Assembly: GCA_964035015.1 (NCBI GenBank)
Contig: OZ036005.1
Location: 2,192,824-2,256,823 of the forward strand
Direction: 5' to 3'
Origin: Corallium rubrum
Lineage: Eukaryota > Cnidaria > Anthozoa > Scleralcyonacea > Coralliidae
Length of the DNA: 64,000 nt
The position numbers and the translations under genes are program-made. Under the pieces are notes generated by a model. It was not told the DNA's origin, made no database searches, and saw only the letters and a list, made by a program, of their open reading frames with translations. This document shows, piece by piece, positions 1-14,800 of this stretch (position 1 is the stretch's first letter; the number at the start of each line of letters is the position of its first letter).

Positions 1-2064
1 GATAGTATAGTTAAAGTCACAGTGGACGTTTATCAACTGATGAACCTCGAGTAAAAATCTGGTTAAGCGCATTATAAATACTATACATTTAGTATGTTTT
101 GTCGTACATTACCTTCCGTCGTACATTTAACAATTAGACAACGACATCGAGTTTTCTATGAGCTGATAGTCAACGAGGCGAAGCCGAGTTGACTATCTCC
201 TCGTAGAAAATGAGGGCGAGTTGTCTAATTGTTTTAGTATCAACCATAAACAACTTTCTTTAACGTATTAAAATAAGTCTTATCAAACATTGTTCCAAAT
301 TTTCGGATAGTTTTACCTTTTTGTTTGCAGTAGTTCGATGGCACATGATAAACAATCGCTCACAAAAAAACGAGATTGTAATTACTTTGCTTTAAATATG
401 GTGTTGATATACTCCATAGACATAAGCGAATTCATTTTCTTATTCGAAAATGTCAAACTGAACAATTTTCCATTACTTTCGGGCCAATGTTTTCATGATT
501 TCATCACTCGTATATAAATTTTAGCGGACGCCATATTTAGCCTAGTTTCCAGGTTTTGCTCGCAGCGTGAATGTGCCGTGGCTTCTGATTGGTCAAAATA
601 GGAGTATTCCAGGTATAAGAAGGTTTATCATTGGATAACGCTACTATGGTCTATCACCAATAGCCCACTAGTAGCTCAGCCAATCAGAAAGCCGGATTTG
701 TAGTAGACCACTAGTTGGTTGATACTAATACATATCATATACTACGTCTGTCATATACTAATGAATATGAAAACAAACCGAATGATCAAAATCTTTTTCT
801 TGGTGTGCATCTGGGTCGGAAGTTGGTCCGACGCGTCGCAGCGTTAGTTTTTTGTTGTTGTTTTTTTATTTTCTTTCTTTCTTTCTTTGTAGTTTCTTTT
901 TGTTGATTGTTTTTTCAGGGGTCGCCTCGCATGGGTCTTCGTGTCCCGTTTCGTGTTCCGTTCTCCCTATTGGGTAAACTATTTTCCTCATTTTCTTTTA
1001 ACATTTTCTTTATCTTATAACTTATTCTTATTATTTTAGTATTTACTTTTGCTAATACCCAATAAAGTTAATTAAAACATATACTACTTCTGTCATATAC
1101 TACTTGTGTCAAACACTACCTATCATATTACCACCAATCCACGGTATCATCAAAGACGTTGTTTAGAGGCTTGACACATTAATAGTGCCCACGTTTCATT
1201 AACCCTTTATCGCCCAACGATGTTTTTAGTATTTTACTCTTGCAAACGCCAGACGATTTTACTCGTCAATGGAGTGGCTACTGGGCGATAAAGGGTTAAA
1301 CTGGGATGATGGCGATCTATTACCAGAAGCCTATTTGCATCTTGTTAATAGATAACGTCATCAATGGTTCTATGAGAGTATAAGTATGGGACCTGTCTTC
1401 ACAACGACCACCCCTGATGAAGACACTAGATCAGAGTGTCGAAACGTTGGGTCATGAACAGTAACTTTTTAAGCTACGTTAAGAAAACGTTTAAACCAGA
1501 GTAGTGTTAAACTATGTCTGATTCTACACCTGGCTACGTTGGGAATTTATTTGTCATCATATACTACTTGTGTCACATACTACATGTCATACACAGCGTT
1601 ATTTGTTATTGCCGTAAGGCGAGCAGCTCACTAATCTTGACGAGGTCTGGGCCGAGTTTATATGCGTTCACAAACTCGATTCTTAGGATTTCGTGGGCGA
1701 TCATCTTCGGTATACGCAATGTCTACTGATAAGCGGCAGGCATTATCAAATTGTGCGCTACGCTACACCACGTTGTCTTTCTTCCTCGAGGACTTTTCGA
1801 CAACAGCCGTTATTGGTGCAAATCAACAACCTAAAACTGTATAGATTGCCGTTCTTCACTTCAAGCAAGAGTGCTGACTCTTTAATGGCTCGATTTTATA
1901 CGCGTGACGTCTATGTTGAGGAAAACGTCGCATGCTTAAGCTCTTGAATTGAAAATGCTTCGGACGATAACAAGTATTTTACTACTAAATAGTAAATGGT
2001 AGCAACTCGCAGCACTTCACTTTTGATAAAAACTTCTAGTTAATAAACATATTTCTACACGTAC
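1..2064. other. DGKQ intron after exon 17, repeats only
   Basis: Holds a palindrome at 140-235 (CGACATCGAGTTTTCTATGA), the 1199-1301 element, and a CTGATGA...GAAACG hairpin at 1413-1455. The minus strand was read for the kinase start motif and none was found. Confidence 0.55.
1199..1301. repeat. Short TTAA-ended palindromic element
   Basis: Ends TTAACCCTTTATCGCCCA and TGGGCGATAAAGGGTTAA around a CCAGACGATTTTACTCGTCA module that recurs through the window. Confidence 0.7.
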
Positions 2065-2180
2065 GTGGATATTTGGAATAAGCTTCACAAATAGATTCTT
2101 CCCACTAAGCGTGGCATCCTGCAGTTCACCCATTGCTCTCGAAGCCTTGTCGGAAGAACTGAAGGCCAAAAAGACGGTAC
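2065..2180 (-). CDS. DGKQ: DGKQ exon 17 (last exon in window)
   Basis: Encodes GTVFLAFSSSDKASRAMGEL then LFVKLIPNIH, matching GAVVLDF...AxxxYxLLK...LPNI immediately before the PLLVFVNPKSGG start of the kinase. Phase 1 in, 0 out; donor GTACGT. No further DGK exon was found at 1-2064. Confidence 0.92.
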
Positions 2181-3711
2181 CTATAAGGGGAAAAAGTATG
2201 GCAGAATACCGTAAGAACCCGCGTATAAGAACCTGGTAATTAAAGGGCTTATATGCAGCGAAAAATAAGTTTGGGAGAAACTCTCTTATTTAAAAGAACT
2301 TTTGAAGTAATAAAGATTGACGTTTTCAGCTCTTCCATATCTCACTTCGTTGTGGATATCGATATTTGCGTGATATGCAAATAACATCACTTAGACGTCA
2401 TATGTTGAAATATCATGTCTGTTCTTGCAATAATTCAAGTAAATCACTTGAAACCTTTCATGTATAGTGTCCTGCGATACACAGAAGCACATGCACAGTT
2501 AAAGTGAGTTCGTTAAATAATCTCAAATTGATATTCATGATTTTCCAACATGTCATTATGCAGTGTGACGTCTAAGTGATGTTATTTACATATCAGGCAA
2601 ATCTCAATATCTAAAGAACGAAGTGAGATATGGAAGAGCTACAAACGTCAATCTCTATAAATTCAAGTCTCTCCCGAACTTATTTTTCGCTGCATAAGCC
2701 CTTTTAAAACCTGTTTAACCTTCATTGTATATAAGAACCTGTTGAGCATAAAAACTGGAACAGGTTACATGGACAGGGCTGGCCCGGTTAACCGGGATGA
2801 GTTTACGAAACGATTACATATGGAGCGGGCTAGCCCGGTAAGCTGGGATGATTTCAGGCCAAAATTCGCAATTATCAAGTAAATAAGGGCAAAGTTGAGT
2901 TAGCTTTACTTCAGTTTTATACTAATTAGTCTATTATCTGTTTTGTAAGCCCATCGTTAATAAAAAGATTGTTAAAGTCTTAGCTAACCCAGGAAAGCGT
3001 CTTCACGAAGACTAATTAATTTATTAAATCTTCGCTTTGATCACGAAATACACAAACCACGTTGATGTTCTATTCAGTACCGTGTCGGTGGTTGGATATC
3101 GGAGGAAGAAATTACATAAATTAAGCAAACTTTTACCTTGATTTTCTCTTAAAATACTGATTTGTTTGAGATGCTACATCATACACTCGGAAGAGTGTTT
3201 CATTGGGATATCGAAACACCTCAAAGTTTGTTCAAAAACCTTGGCTTCGTCTCGGTTTTCAACAAACGTCTCAGTGTTTGGATATCCTGATGAAACACTC
3301 CTCCTCGTGTATGATATATTACATAAGGCACCACACTCATATATAGTTGTTGAACCAACAGTAGCAAGCATCTGTTTCTCTTGAGAAAATAGGAACCTAT
3401 TTACAGTCATTTGCAACTCACTTTTCACCCAAATCTTCGCAAGTTCGTTCGTAGTTCGTTTTGAACTCTGCATTTGATTGGTTGCTTGGTTCCTTCTAGC
3501 AGCCAATCAAATGCGTAGTTCAAAACGAACTTTGAACTTCCCAACGAACTTGCGAATTTCGGAACGAACTTCCAAAGATTTGGGTGAAAAGTGAGTAGCA
3601 AATGACTGTAAGAACCTAAATAGTCTAAATTCTCAGTAAACACCATATATATAAGAACCTTTTTTAGGCTAACTTGGAAAAACCCAGGTTCTTATACGCG
3701 GGTTTTTACTG

Positions 3712-3789
<78 letters not shown>

Positions 3790-4066
3790 TTTTAAAAAAA
3801 ATACAGTTTCATTCAGAAAAAAACAACAAACAACTTAACTTACGATAATTACAGATATAGATTATAATTATAGATAATAATAATAGATAATAATATTATA
3901 AATATAGATTAAAATATTTTTCTTTTCCAAATCTAATCTTTAAGAACTTCAACTAATGGATCCTTGCAACACCAGTCTCTATGTCTAAATCAATATCTTT
4001 AACATTACAATGTAAAATAATAATAACAATAATAATAATAATAACAATAATAATAATAATAATAAC

Positions 4067-4110
<44 letters not shown>

Positions 4111-7100
4111 GTGATTTATATTGCGCTTTCTTCATGACGTAATGATCGAATGCGCATTACAGTGTACAACAGAATAGATAAATAGGTATATCTATATATT
4201 TACAATACATGAAATAGTTATTAAGATGAAGGTGTTGATTTTACGAAGGGAGGAAAACCGGAGAACCCGGCGAAAAACCCTCGAAGCACAGGAGAGACCA
4301 ACTAAACTGTACTCACATGAGACGCAAGCTCGAGAACGGGGTTATTCCGGCCCAGACGGTCACCCATCCAAGTACTAACCCCGTCTAACCGGGTTTAACT
4401 ATTGGTGAGAGCCAGCGCCCTAACAAGCACACGCCACCCGTGCTCCCCCAATATGGTACAACAGTATTGTGGAATGCAGCTTAATAATACAAGAGAGATA
4501 CATACCAGAACTTGGATATGAAGCATCAACGGTGAACTCCTCTACAGTAAATTTAAAAAATAAAACATGAAAACACTCACCAAGGTCCTGTTCACATGGA
4601 GGTAGGGTGACCCTTCTAGAAGTGTTCATTATCTAGTTCATTATCTTTCCGTGTTTCGTTTACATGCATGCATGCATGACCAGACATTTGGGTCATTTGT
4701 GCCGCTGCTCTCGGTCACCTAATAATATAATTATGTATTTTAATGCATTTGAGTCCATTGTATTCTGGTGTATTCTCATTATTCAGGTCATTGAGTTCTT
4801 TAGAATTTGCCTAAATCGTGCATGTATGTATATGTAAACAACCTGTAAACGACTATAAGAACTGTGAACGAGTACGTACAAGTAACATACGAGTACATAC
4901 GAGTAACATACGAGTACATACGAGTAACATACGAGTACATACGAGTAACATACGAGTAACATACGAGTAACATACGAGTAACATACGAGTAACATACGAG
5001 TACATACGAGTAACATACGAGTAACATACGAGTAACATACGAGTACATACGAGTAACATACGAGTAACATACGAGTAACATACGAGTAACATACGAGTAA
5101 CATACGAGTAACATACGAGTACATACGAGTAACATAAGAGTACATACGACTAAATTTCACTAAATATGCAATATGACTGACATACAAGTATATACAAGTT
5201 TATACAACTACTGAAATACGACTAACATGCAAAATACAAGCGTTTAGAAGTACTACACGGATAATTCCAAGTCGAAATGGCAAAATGGTATTTTTTTATT
5301 ACTTTTACAAAGCAAGAACGACCCATTGCGGCTACTTAGGAAAAGTGGGCTCCAGCTACCACTTTATAGCGTCAACTTTAGCTATTGGCTTCAAACTCAT
5401 AGATCATATGACCTGCTAAACATTTGTTCAAGACAGTTTGACATTTGATCAGACCACAACAAATCAAACACCCAGGTTAGACACACCGTATGATGTCATT
5501 CACTTGGTTCCGCTGACACAGCCAGTGGTAGCTGAAGCCCATTTTTCCTAAGTAGCTGCAATGGGTCGTTCTTGCTTTGTAAAAGTAATAAAAAAATATT
5601 ATTTTGCCATTTCAGCTTGGAATTATCCGTCTGGTGCTTCTAAATGCTTATATTTTGCATGTTAGTAGTATTTTAGTAGTTGTATAAACTTGTATATACT
5701 TGTATGTCAGTCATATTGCATATTTAGTGAAATTTAGTCTATGTACTCGTATGTTACTCGTATGTACTTGTATGTTACTCGTATGTTACTCGTATGTACT
5801 CGTATGTTACTCGTATGTACTCGTATGTTACTCGTATGTATTCGTATGTTACTCGGGTGTAGTTTTATTCTAGATCCTTGGCGACTTACCATGTTGAATA
5901 TGTCCTTTAAGAAAAGAGTTATAAGCATCGTGTCCTAACATTGGTGGAAGATTACTGACACAAAGTATTGCGTTGCTGAAAGGTTCGTATTTAGGACGTA
6001 AGTAAAATCGAGTGAACTTCATCTCTCGAATTGACCTCTGAAAAAGATAAATAAATTAACAAAATTAACACCGTACTCGAGATCTTTTCTCTGCTCTTTC
6101 GTAACGACGCAAGTTAACACCTTTAAGGCGGTTTTCCACTAGGCGACATTTGTCGACCGACTCGACATTTTTCTTTTGTCTTGGTTAATTAGTTCCACTC
6201 GAGAGCTTGCGAGACAAAAGAAAATGTCGCTTCGCGCGACATTTTTCGCCCAGTGGAAAACGGCCTTAAAAGTGCCCCTAACCTCAAAAAATGTTATTGT
6301 CTTATTGGGAAGAACTTTTAAAATGATAAAGTAACTTCTTTAGAAGATTTTCGCTTTTTCGCTTTGTTTTTGAGATATTTCATTTTGTTTGATATGCAAA
6401 TGTCCGGAATTACGTCACACATGCATAATGACTTATCGAAGAAGTTGGTGTATATCTTTCATTCTCGAACGAAGTCTTTTAAAATCGAGAAGTTTGGTGT
6501 TGTTGAAGAAACACGCACACATGTTGTTCATACTTTAGTGTTTTTGTTTAATGAACGCAAAGATATATAACATTCTCTGATAAGTCATTATGCATGTGTG
6601 ACGTAGATTCCGGACATTTGCATATCAAACAAAATGAAATATCTCAAAAACAAAGCGAAGAAGCGAAAATCTTCTAAAGAAGTTACTTTATCATTTTAAA
6701 AGTTCTTCCAAATAAGACAATAAAAATTGTCGAGGTTAGGAGCACTTTAACTCGCACTGTTGTTGTGGAACTTTATCTTTTTAAAGTAAATGGTTTGAAC
6801 CTAAAAGTATTATGACATGTTTGAGAGTTGCTCGTTTACAATTTTGGACAAGACGGTTGTTACACTTAACAAAAAAATCGCATCAGTCTTGTTAAATGTA
6901 GTGCTTTTTTGTTTATCCCCCTCCCCCCTTTCAATGTTGATTTCTACACAGAACATTGAACCAAAAGTGGTTTCTTGCAATTAGAAACAACATTGCACAG
7001 GGCGGCGGGGGATTTTTCTTGCTAAAGTGGTAAAAATATCTAATTCAAGTGTGGATGATTTTTGAGGTCAGTGTAACAACAGGTTTTGTCCAAGATTGTA

Positions 7101-10100
7101 GGTTAGAGTAGTCTTGAGAAAGACTGTTTGTGGTGGTATAGTGACTGACGTTTCGACGGCCTCAGTGGCGGTCATGCATTTGACTCTGAAGATGACCGCC
7201 GCTGGGGTCGTCGAAACGCCAGTCACTAAAAGTCTTTCTCAAGACTACTCTAAGCTAGACGAGCAACTTTCTCAAACATTTTATCTTTTTAGTGTGTCTA
7301 ATGCCAGACAATTTTACTCATCAATTTAATTTAATTTAATTTAATTTAATTTAATTTAATTTAATTTAATTTAATTTAATTTAATTTAATTTATAATTTA
7401 ATTTAATTTAATTTAATTTAATTTAATTTAATTTAATTTAATTTAATTTAATTTAATTTTTAATTTAATTTAATTTAATGAATTTGTCACAGTATTATAC
7501 AATTATACAATAAATGATTATACAATGATATCACAATAGATACAAATAACTAACAAGATATAAGAAAAAAACCCAAAAAACCCAAAAAAAACAACACTGA
7601 ATGTGACAGAAGAAAGGAACAGGACTCACGTCCCAATTGACACCCAACCCCTTAATTCTAGAATACTGCAATGATAATGTGAACAATATAAAAAACATAA
7701 CTATAACTTAACACGCAAGTATTCTAAGACTTAAACTAGTGAATAATAACGTAAACTAATCAAGGGGGAGACGTCTCAAAAAGCAGTCACACATGAAAAG
7801 ATCAAGGGCTCTGGAAGCAGCGGGTGTCTGGGTGTCTGGACACCCGCACTTTCTGGACCGTGGGTGTCCTACATAAGAAGGATACCCACAATATTTTAGT
7901 AAATTTTAAACAAATTGATAATTGGTGTTGTTGAATGTTGACGCGAAGTACATCTTTTCGTTTTTTTATACATAATAATACTTTTTTTAAAAGTTCTTGA
8001 AGTTGTTGTGAACTTGTGATGTTATCTTGTATGTTATGTATATATAGTTATTAGTTGTCTATTATATTCTCTGAAAGGCGTGGCCCTGTTCATGGCATTC
8101 TGCGAGACGCAGGACACCCACAACTTTGAAAAGCTTCCAGAGCCCCTGGAAAAGGTTAAAAACACACTGTTGATTAACCCTTTCGCTCGTTTCGTTGTTG
8201 TGGAACAACTTTATCGTTTTACTCCGTCTACCACCACACGACTTTACACACGATTTTACTCGTCAAAGCCGCGGGAGACGTCTCGCAAAGCAATGCGTGA
8301 AAGGGTTTAATCAGGATAAATCGCTAACCCTCCACCCATCCCGCAGCACTACATGTCACCCGTACCAAGTACGGGGAGAGTTACATGAATACCAGGGAAC
8401 AGCCGAAACTCCAACTGTAAATGCATCGTACACCATACAGTGACTGTCACCTGTAAATCTATAGTTAAAAGAACTACCAAGTGCGTGCGGGATACAAATT
8501 CGGTCCTGATTTACATAAACTTTCAATTCCGATCGATTTTCTCAGCTAATATCGTAAAGATTGTTGATAAATCTGGACAATTATAGATGTGTGAATTAGA
8601 TAAGTCGTGTACAATATTCGTGTCAGAACTGTACGGGAGTAACAAGAGCTCGCTTTTGGCTCACGTTCTTAATGCCCATATAGTTTGGCGACCGCTCATA
8701 TTGTCTATATTACTTGTAAGAATAAAAGTAATAGTGATATTGCAATACCCTTTTCATATCTGTTAATACTTTCCAAGGACATTCGTCAACTTGCATAACA
8801 CGTTCCTTCACTGTAAGAAAAAACGACACAACGTGAAATAGACAAGAGTCCTGCAGTTGATTTAGAGAAACGTTTAAAAAGACTGAAGAAGATTTAAGTA
8901 ATGGAATGAAAGTGCCCATGAAACGAAAATTAAGTTCGTCTTATTTGAAAGATCACTTAAAGTAACATAGAGTAACATCTTTTGAAGTTTTTCGTTTCCT
9001 TGCTTTGTTCTTGAGATATTTTAGTTTGTTTGATATGCAAATTAAACATTTTGACGTCACACGTCCATAATGAGTTATCGAGAAAGTTATATATCTTTGC
9101 TATTATTAACTTCTTATTAACCGAGAGCGCGGTCATTACGGAAAAATATCAGACCGAGGTCTTGACAGTACAGACCGAGCCCGTAGGGTGAGGTCTGTGC
9201 ATAAAAGACAGAGGTCTGATATTTTCCCGTAAAGACCAAGCGGACGAGGTTAATAAGAGGTTTATTATATGGCATTTTGAAACAACACATCTTACATTTT
9301 ACCTTGTCAATAGTGTGCATGACCTCGAGTGTGTGACAGACTCATCGTTTTTGGTGTTGTTGCTCTTGTTGTCATCGCTTTCGTAATCCTAAAACTCACT
9401 GCCAGATTGCTCATCGTCCCACTCGTACATAATTTAGTCCTCAGGTTATTGAATTCACAAAATTTTTGTGGTTTTCTTTCATTGTTTAGTTGCAAACATG
9501 TCTGCCAAAATCCGTAATCGACCGGCCGATTACGGAAAATTATCGACTGGTACGTGACGCGTCTCAGCCAATGAGAACACACGATTTCAACGGAAGTAAC
9601 TTGTGCCATATAATAAATATATAATAATCACTTGAAGATCTACATGTTTAGCGTTGTGGACGAGGCGCATCCACATGCTTCATTCAAATTAATTTGGTTT
9701 GATAATAGAAAAGATATCTAACCTTCTCCAATAGCTCATTATGCACCTACGACGTCAAGAATTTCAAGAACGAAACAAGGAAACGAAAAACTGCAAAAGA
9801 TGTTAATCTATAATTTCAAGAGTTCTTTCGGGAATAAGACAAACTTAATTTTCATTTCATAGGCACTTTAAGGACACAAAAACTCAAAGAATCTTACCTC
9901 CATCAAATAAATGAGTTATTATAAGTGAGAGGTCTTCAGGCTTTTGGTCCTAAAGTTGAAACATGTTTTCAAATAAGAAGAGGGAAAGGAGAAATTTAAA
10001 AGCAGCCGCCCTCGTAGTTCACATGCACGTAGAACAGTGCATGCGAACAATGTTGTGCTACGTTTCCATCAAGTTGAGAAGCCAAGTAATGCTTAAAGGC

Positions 10101-11778
10101 CTGGCCAAACGCTTTCAACATTTCATTCCGCCGTCCATGATCTTGGACGTGTCAAACCAGTTTTGAAAACAGGTTTGGTGCAACACACATTCTGATTGGC
10201 TACTGAACGTGCTTACGCAATGACCAACGAGTTGTTTACGTGGTGGCGCTATAGAGTGTAACAATTAAGACTGGTTCTCATTAGTATGTCGCCGATCGTC
10301 GCCGACCCATGATTTAGATGCATGTTAAGTAAAAGAATAAAAGCACTGCTTTTCTGTATTGTTCTTTATTACTTAACATGCTGCTGCACTTCACGTTTTA
10401 ACATGCATCTAAATCACAAATCGCCGACGATCGGCGACATGAGAACCAGGCTTAAAGCATGATTTAGATGCATGTTAAGTAAAAGAATAAAAGCATTGCT
10501 TTTCTGCATTGTTCTTTATTACTTAACATGCTGCTGCACTTCCCGTTTTAACATGCATCTAAATCACAAATCGGCGACATATGAGAACCAGGCTTTAGCG
10601 TTCCTGAGCCAGTTGAGCTTCTGTACCCTGTTCTTAGCTATTTATTTACTACTTAAAACATTATTTCCGTAAAGAAATCACAATACTTTGTCACAGAGTC
10701 GGTATAAAGTTGTTTACAGTGATTGGGAAGTTACAAGACGACTCACAGAGCTGGTGAAACACTCGGTTATCGCCTCGTGATATTCTCTGATAGAGACCTC
10801 TGCCAGCATGCAGGGAATGCGGTGCAAACACTGTTTCGTTTCTGAGCACATTTAATTTTTGTCAATTGTCACACGCGAAGTGAGCGTATTTAAAAATTAC
10901 TTATATTTGTAAATCGCATACAGATTCGTCTTGATATACATAAACTTCTTCCTCAATTTACTTAGCTAAAATCACTCCAACTTGAAAGACAGTTTGAAAA
11001 CATGGCTATTTGGATGCGTCCATTTGATAAGTACGATAAAGCACTCGCAGCCGATCTGTATCTGATTTACTACGGCTCGCTTGCAGCTCTGCTTTATCTA
11101 TTACTCAGCTTTTTGTGATTTAAGTAAAGGAATGCATTCAACAGCAAAATGATATCAAAACCGTACCTGAATGTCGAATTTTTCCAATGTCTTTCTTATA
11201 ACCTCCTCAACATTTGTAGTTACTTGAACTTTAAGAGTCTTAAAAGTAGTCCCTTTTCTAAAAACAAACCAAATTATAATTCCCTGTACTGCACTTGTAC
11301 AAATGGTGTGGAAACTACAAAATAGGTCTAGTGGTCTACGTAGGTCAATGTTCTTATTCTGAGTAGATCTACGTTGGTTTAATTAGGTCTGGAAAGGACG
11401 TAGGTCTAAGTAGGTCTACGTTGGTCTAAGTAGGTCTACGCACGTCTACGTATAGGTCTATGTTGGTCTAAGTAGGTCTAAGTAGGTTCACGTTGGTCTA
11501 AGTATAAGTCTACGTCGGTTAAAGGTCCATGTCGGTCTAAGGTCTACGTTGGTCTAAGTTGGTCTATATGTTGGTCTAAATAGGTCTACGTTTGTCTAAG
11601 TAGGTCTACGTTGGTCTAAGTAAGTCTAAAAATGCCTAAATAGGTCTAAGTAAGTCTACGTTGGTCTAAGTATAGGTCTGAGTCAATGGCCATCTATTAC
11701 TACAAGGTCCAAGTAGGATGGAGGCTACATGCCAGATACATTAATAATTGAGGAGACCAGTCATTACAAATTAATGGG

Positions 11779-11836
<58 letters not shown>

Positions 11837-14800
11837 TCGAATTTTCCTTCACCAAAAATCCCTAGAACATGCTATGTATGTAATCGAGTGAAATACCCAA
11901 TATTACTTGTATTAAATAAGTCTAAGTCTAAATCTAAGTATAAGCTATAAAGTGTCCTGTTAGTTTAAGTATAGTTACGTGTAAGTAGATGTCACTCACC
12001 TGTCCATTGATAAATAAACGCGAATATGTCCACTTTTATCTGCATTCTACATTAAACAACAAGAAACATGCGTCGAGTGAATTAATGTAAAACTTTCAGA
12101 CTTCAAGTTTTTTTGAGGATGATCATATACTTATTCTAAATCTCGCTTTTTTTTTGCCTTTTACAGTCAAACCAGATGTTCTTTATACTTCGCGAACTTG
12201 CAATATTGACAGCACCAATTGCAATGTTGATTACCGTAGAATTCCGAAAGTAACGCCCCCCGGATTTAGCAGCCCTTGGGGGCCGCTATACTTTCGGGGG
12301 GCCGCTGTACTTTCGGGGGCCGCTACTTTCAGGGGGCCGCTATACTTTCGGGGGGCCGGGCCGCTACTTTCGGGGGGGCCGCTGTACTTTCGGGAGGGCC
12401 GCTATACTTTCGGGGGGCCGGGCCGCTACTTTTGGGGGGCCGCTGTACTTTCGGGGGGCCGCTACTTTCGGGGGGGGGCGCTGTACTTTCGGGGGACCGC
12501 TATACTTTCGGGGGGCCGGGCCGCTACTTTCGGGGGGGGGGGCCGCTGTACTTTCGGGGAGCCGCTATACCTTAGGGGGGCCGCTATACTTTCGGGGGGC
12601 CGCTATACCTTCGGGGGGCCGCTATACTTTCGGGGGGCCGCTATACTTTCGGGGGGCCGCTATACTTTCGGGGGGCCACTATACTTTCGGGGGGCCACTA
12701 TACTTTCGGGGGGCCGCTATACTTTCGGGGGGCCACTATACTTTCGGGGGGCCGCTATACTTTCGGGGGGCTGCTATACTTTCGGGGGGCCGCTATACCT
12801 TAGGGGGGCCGCTATACTTTCGGGGGGCCGCTATACCTTAGGGGGGCCGCTATACTTTCGGGGGGCCGCTATAGTTTAGGGGGGCCGCTATACTTTCGGG
12901 GGGCCGCTATACCTTAGGGGGGCCGCTATACTTTCGGGGGGCCGCTATAGTTTCGGGGGGTCGCTATACTTTCGGGGGCCGGGCCGCTACTTTCGGGGGG
13001 CCGCTATACTTTCGGGGGACCGCTATACCTTAGGGGGACCGCTATACTTTCGGGGGGCCGGGCCGCTACTTTCGGGGGGGGGGCCGCTATACTTTCGGGG
13101 AGCCGCTATACCTTAGGGGGGCCGCTATACCTTAGGGGGGCCGCTATACTTTCGGGGGGCCGCTATAGTTTCGGGGGGCCGCTATACCTTAGGGGGGCCG
13201 CTATACCTTAGGGGGGCCGCTATACCTTAGGGGGGCCGCTATACCTTAGGGGGGCCGCTATACCTTAGGGGGGCCGCTATACCTTAGGGGGGCCGCTATA
13301 CCTTAGGGGGGCCGCTATACTTTCGGGGGGCCGCTATACTTTCGGGGGGCCGCTATACTTTCGGGGAGCCGCTATACCTTAGGGGGGCCGCTATACCTTA
13401 GGGGGGCCGCTATACTTTCGGGGGGCCGCTATAGTTTCGGGGGGCCGCTATACTTTCGGGGGGCCGCTATACTTTCGGGGGGCCGCTATACTTTCGGGAG
13501 GGCCGCTATACTTTCGGGGAGCCGCTACTTTCGGATGGTTGAAATACGTATAGGTTATTTTGAGGCCACGAAGGGACATGTGATTTATTCACCTCGGGCG
13601 AAATAACGTACTTAGTTTTCACATGGCGAGGTTGACAGGATTTCATAAGATAAGGAGTGGTGCGGGGGATATTAGACGGGAAGATTAGAGGAGAATATTA
13701 TAGCGAGGAATGGTAGAGGGGAATATTAGAGCCTTATAGAGGGGAATATTAGAGCCTTAGAGGGGAATATTAGAGGGGAATATTAATCTATTGTTTTGCC
13801 AGGGGCTATTGAATATATTCCCCTAAAAGAACAAAGGAAACCGAGCATGTGAAAAATAAGTTAGGAAGAAATATCAAAAGTCTCCGTTCACCAGTAACTA
13901 TTTATGTGCTATACATTAGTCCTATTTTCATGTAATCTCGGTCAATCTTATATGATGTATAGAGGACGTAATGTTTTACGACAGCAGCGATGATGACCTT
14001 GACATGATTGTCGGCGGTGATGGTGGCAACTTATAAAAAGAGAACATTGTTGTAAATATTGAAATATTAAAGAAGAACACGTGCTTTCATCGAACAGAAA
14101 TGGCGATAATCGAAAAAACATATTATTATTACTAACTTTAAGTTGATTGTTAAGTTTTAATACGAACATTACTTTTTTGTTCAATAAACATGTATTTGAA
14201 ACATTAAAAAAATGCGCCATATTCGAAGGGCCCGCTACTTTCGAGGGGCCGAGCTACTTTCGGGGGGGGGGGGGGGGGAGGCGCTACTTTTGGGAAATTT
14301 TAGAAGTGTCACAAATTCAACGTTACTTTCGGGGGGCCATTACTTTCGGGATTCTACGGGCAGCTAACGATACACGACGATCTTGGCAAGTTGCTAAAAA
14401 TTCGTATTTTAAATATCGAACTTCACATAACATGAAGTTTACTTATGATAATGATATGATAATTAGTGATTTATATTGCGCATTCTTCATGACGGAATGA
14501 TCGAATGCGCATTACAGTGTACAACAGAATAGATAAATACGTATAGCTATTTACAATACATGAAGTAGTTAAGATAAGTGAAGTAGTAGTTGATTTTTAT
14601 GGAGGGAGGAAAACTGGAGCACCCGGCGAAAAACCCTCGAAGCACAGGAGAGACCAACTAAACTCTACTCACATGACATTCAAGTTCGAGAACGGGGTTA
14701 TTCCCAGACGGTCACCCATCCAAGTACTAACCCCGTCAAACTGGGGTAATAACTTCATATTATGTGAAGTTCGATATTTAAAATGCGAATTTTTAGCAAC

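Noticed and set aside
3174..3506. Minus-strand 110-codon frame with SVSSGYPNTETFVENRDE.
   Set aside because: Lies across two palindromic elements; the similar words at 19000-19260 are repeat hairpins, not conserved protein.
4581..4613. Extra minus-strand exon RVTLPPCEQDL before DGKQ exon 16.
   Set aside because: It would leave a 39-bp intron, does not match DGK theta, and exons 15 and 16 already join in phase.
12154..12879. A 241-codon frame with GGPLYFRGAAILS repeats, the longest in the window.
   Set aside because: A 19-bp unit repeated out of frame with variants; no signal, domain or splice support; follows the minisatellite exactly.
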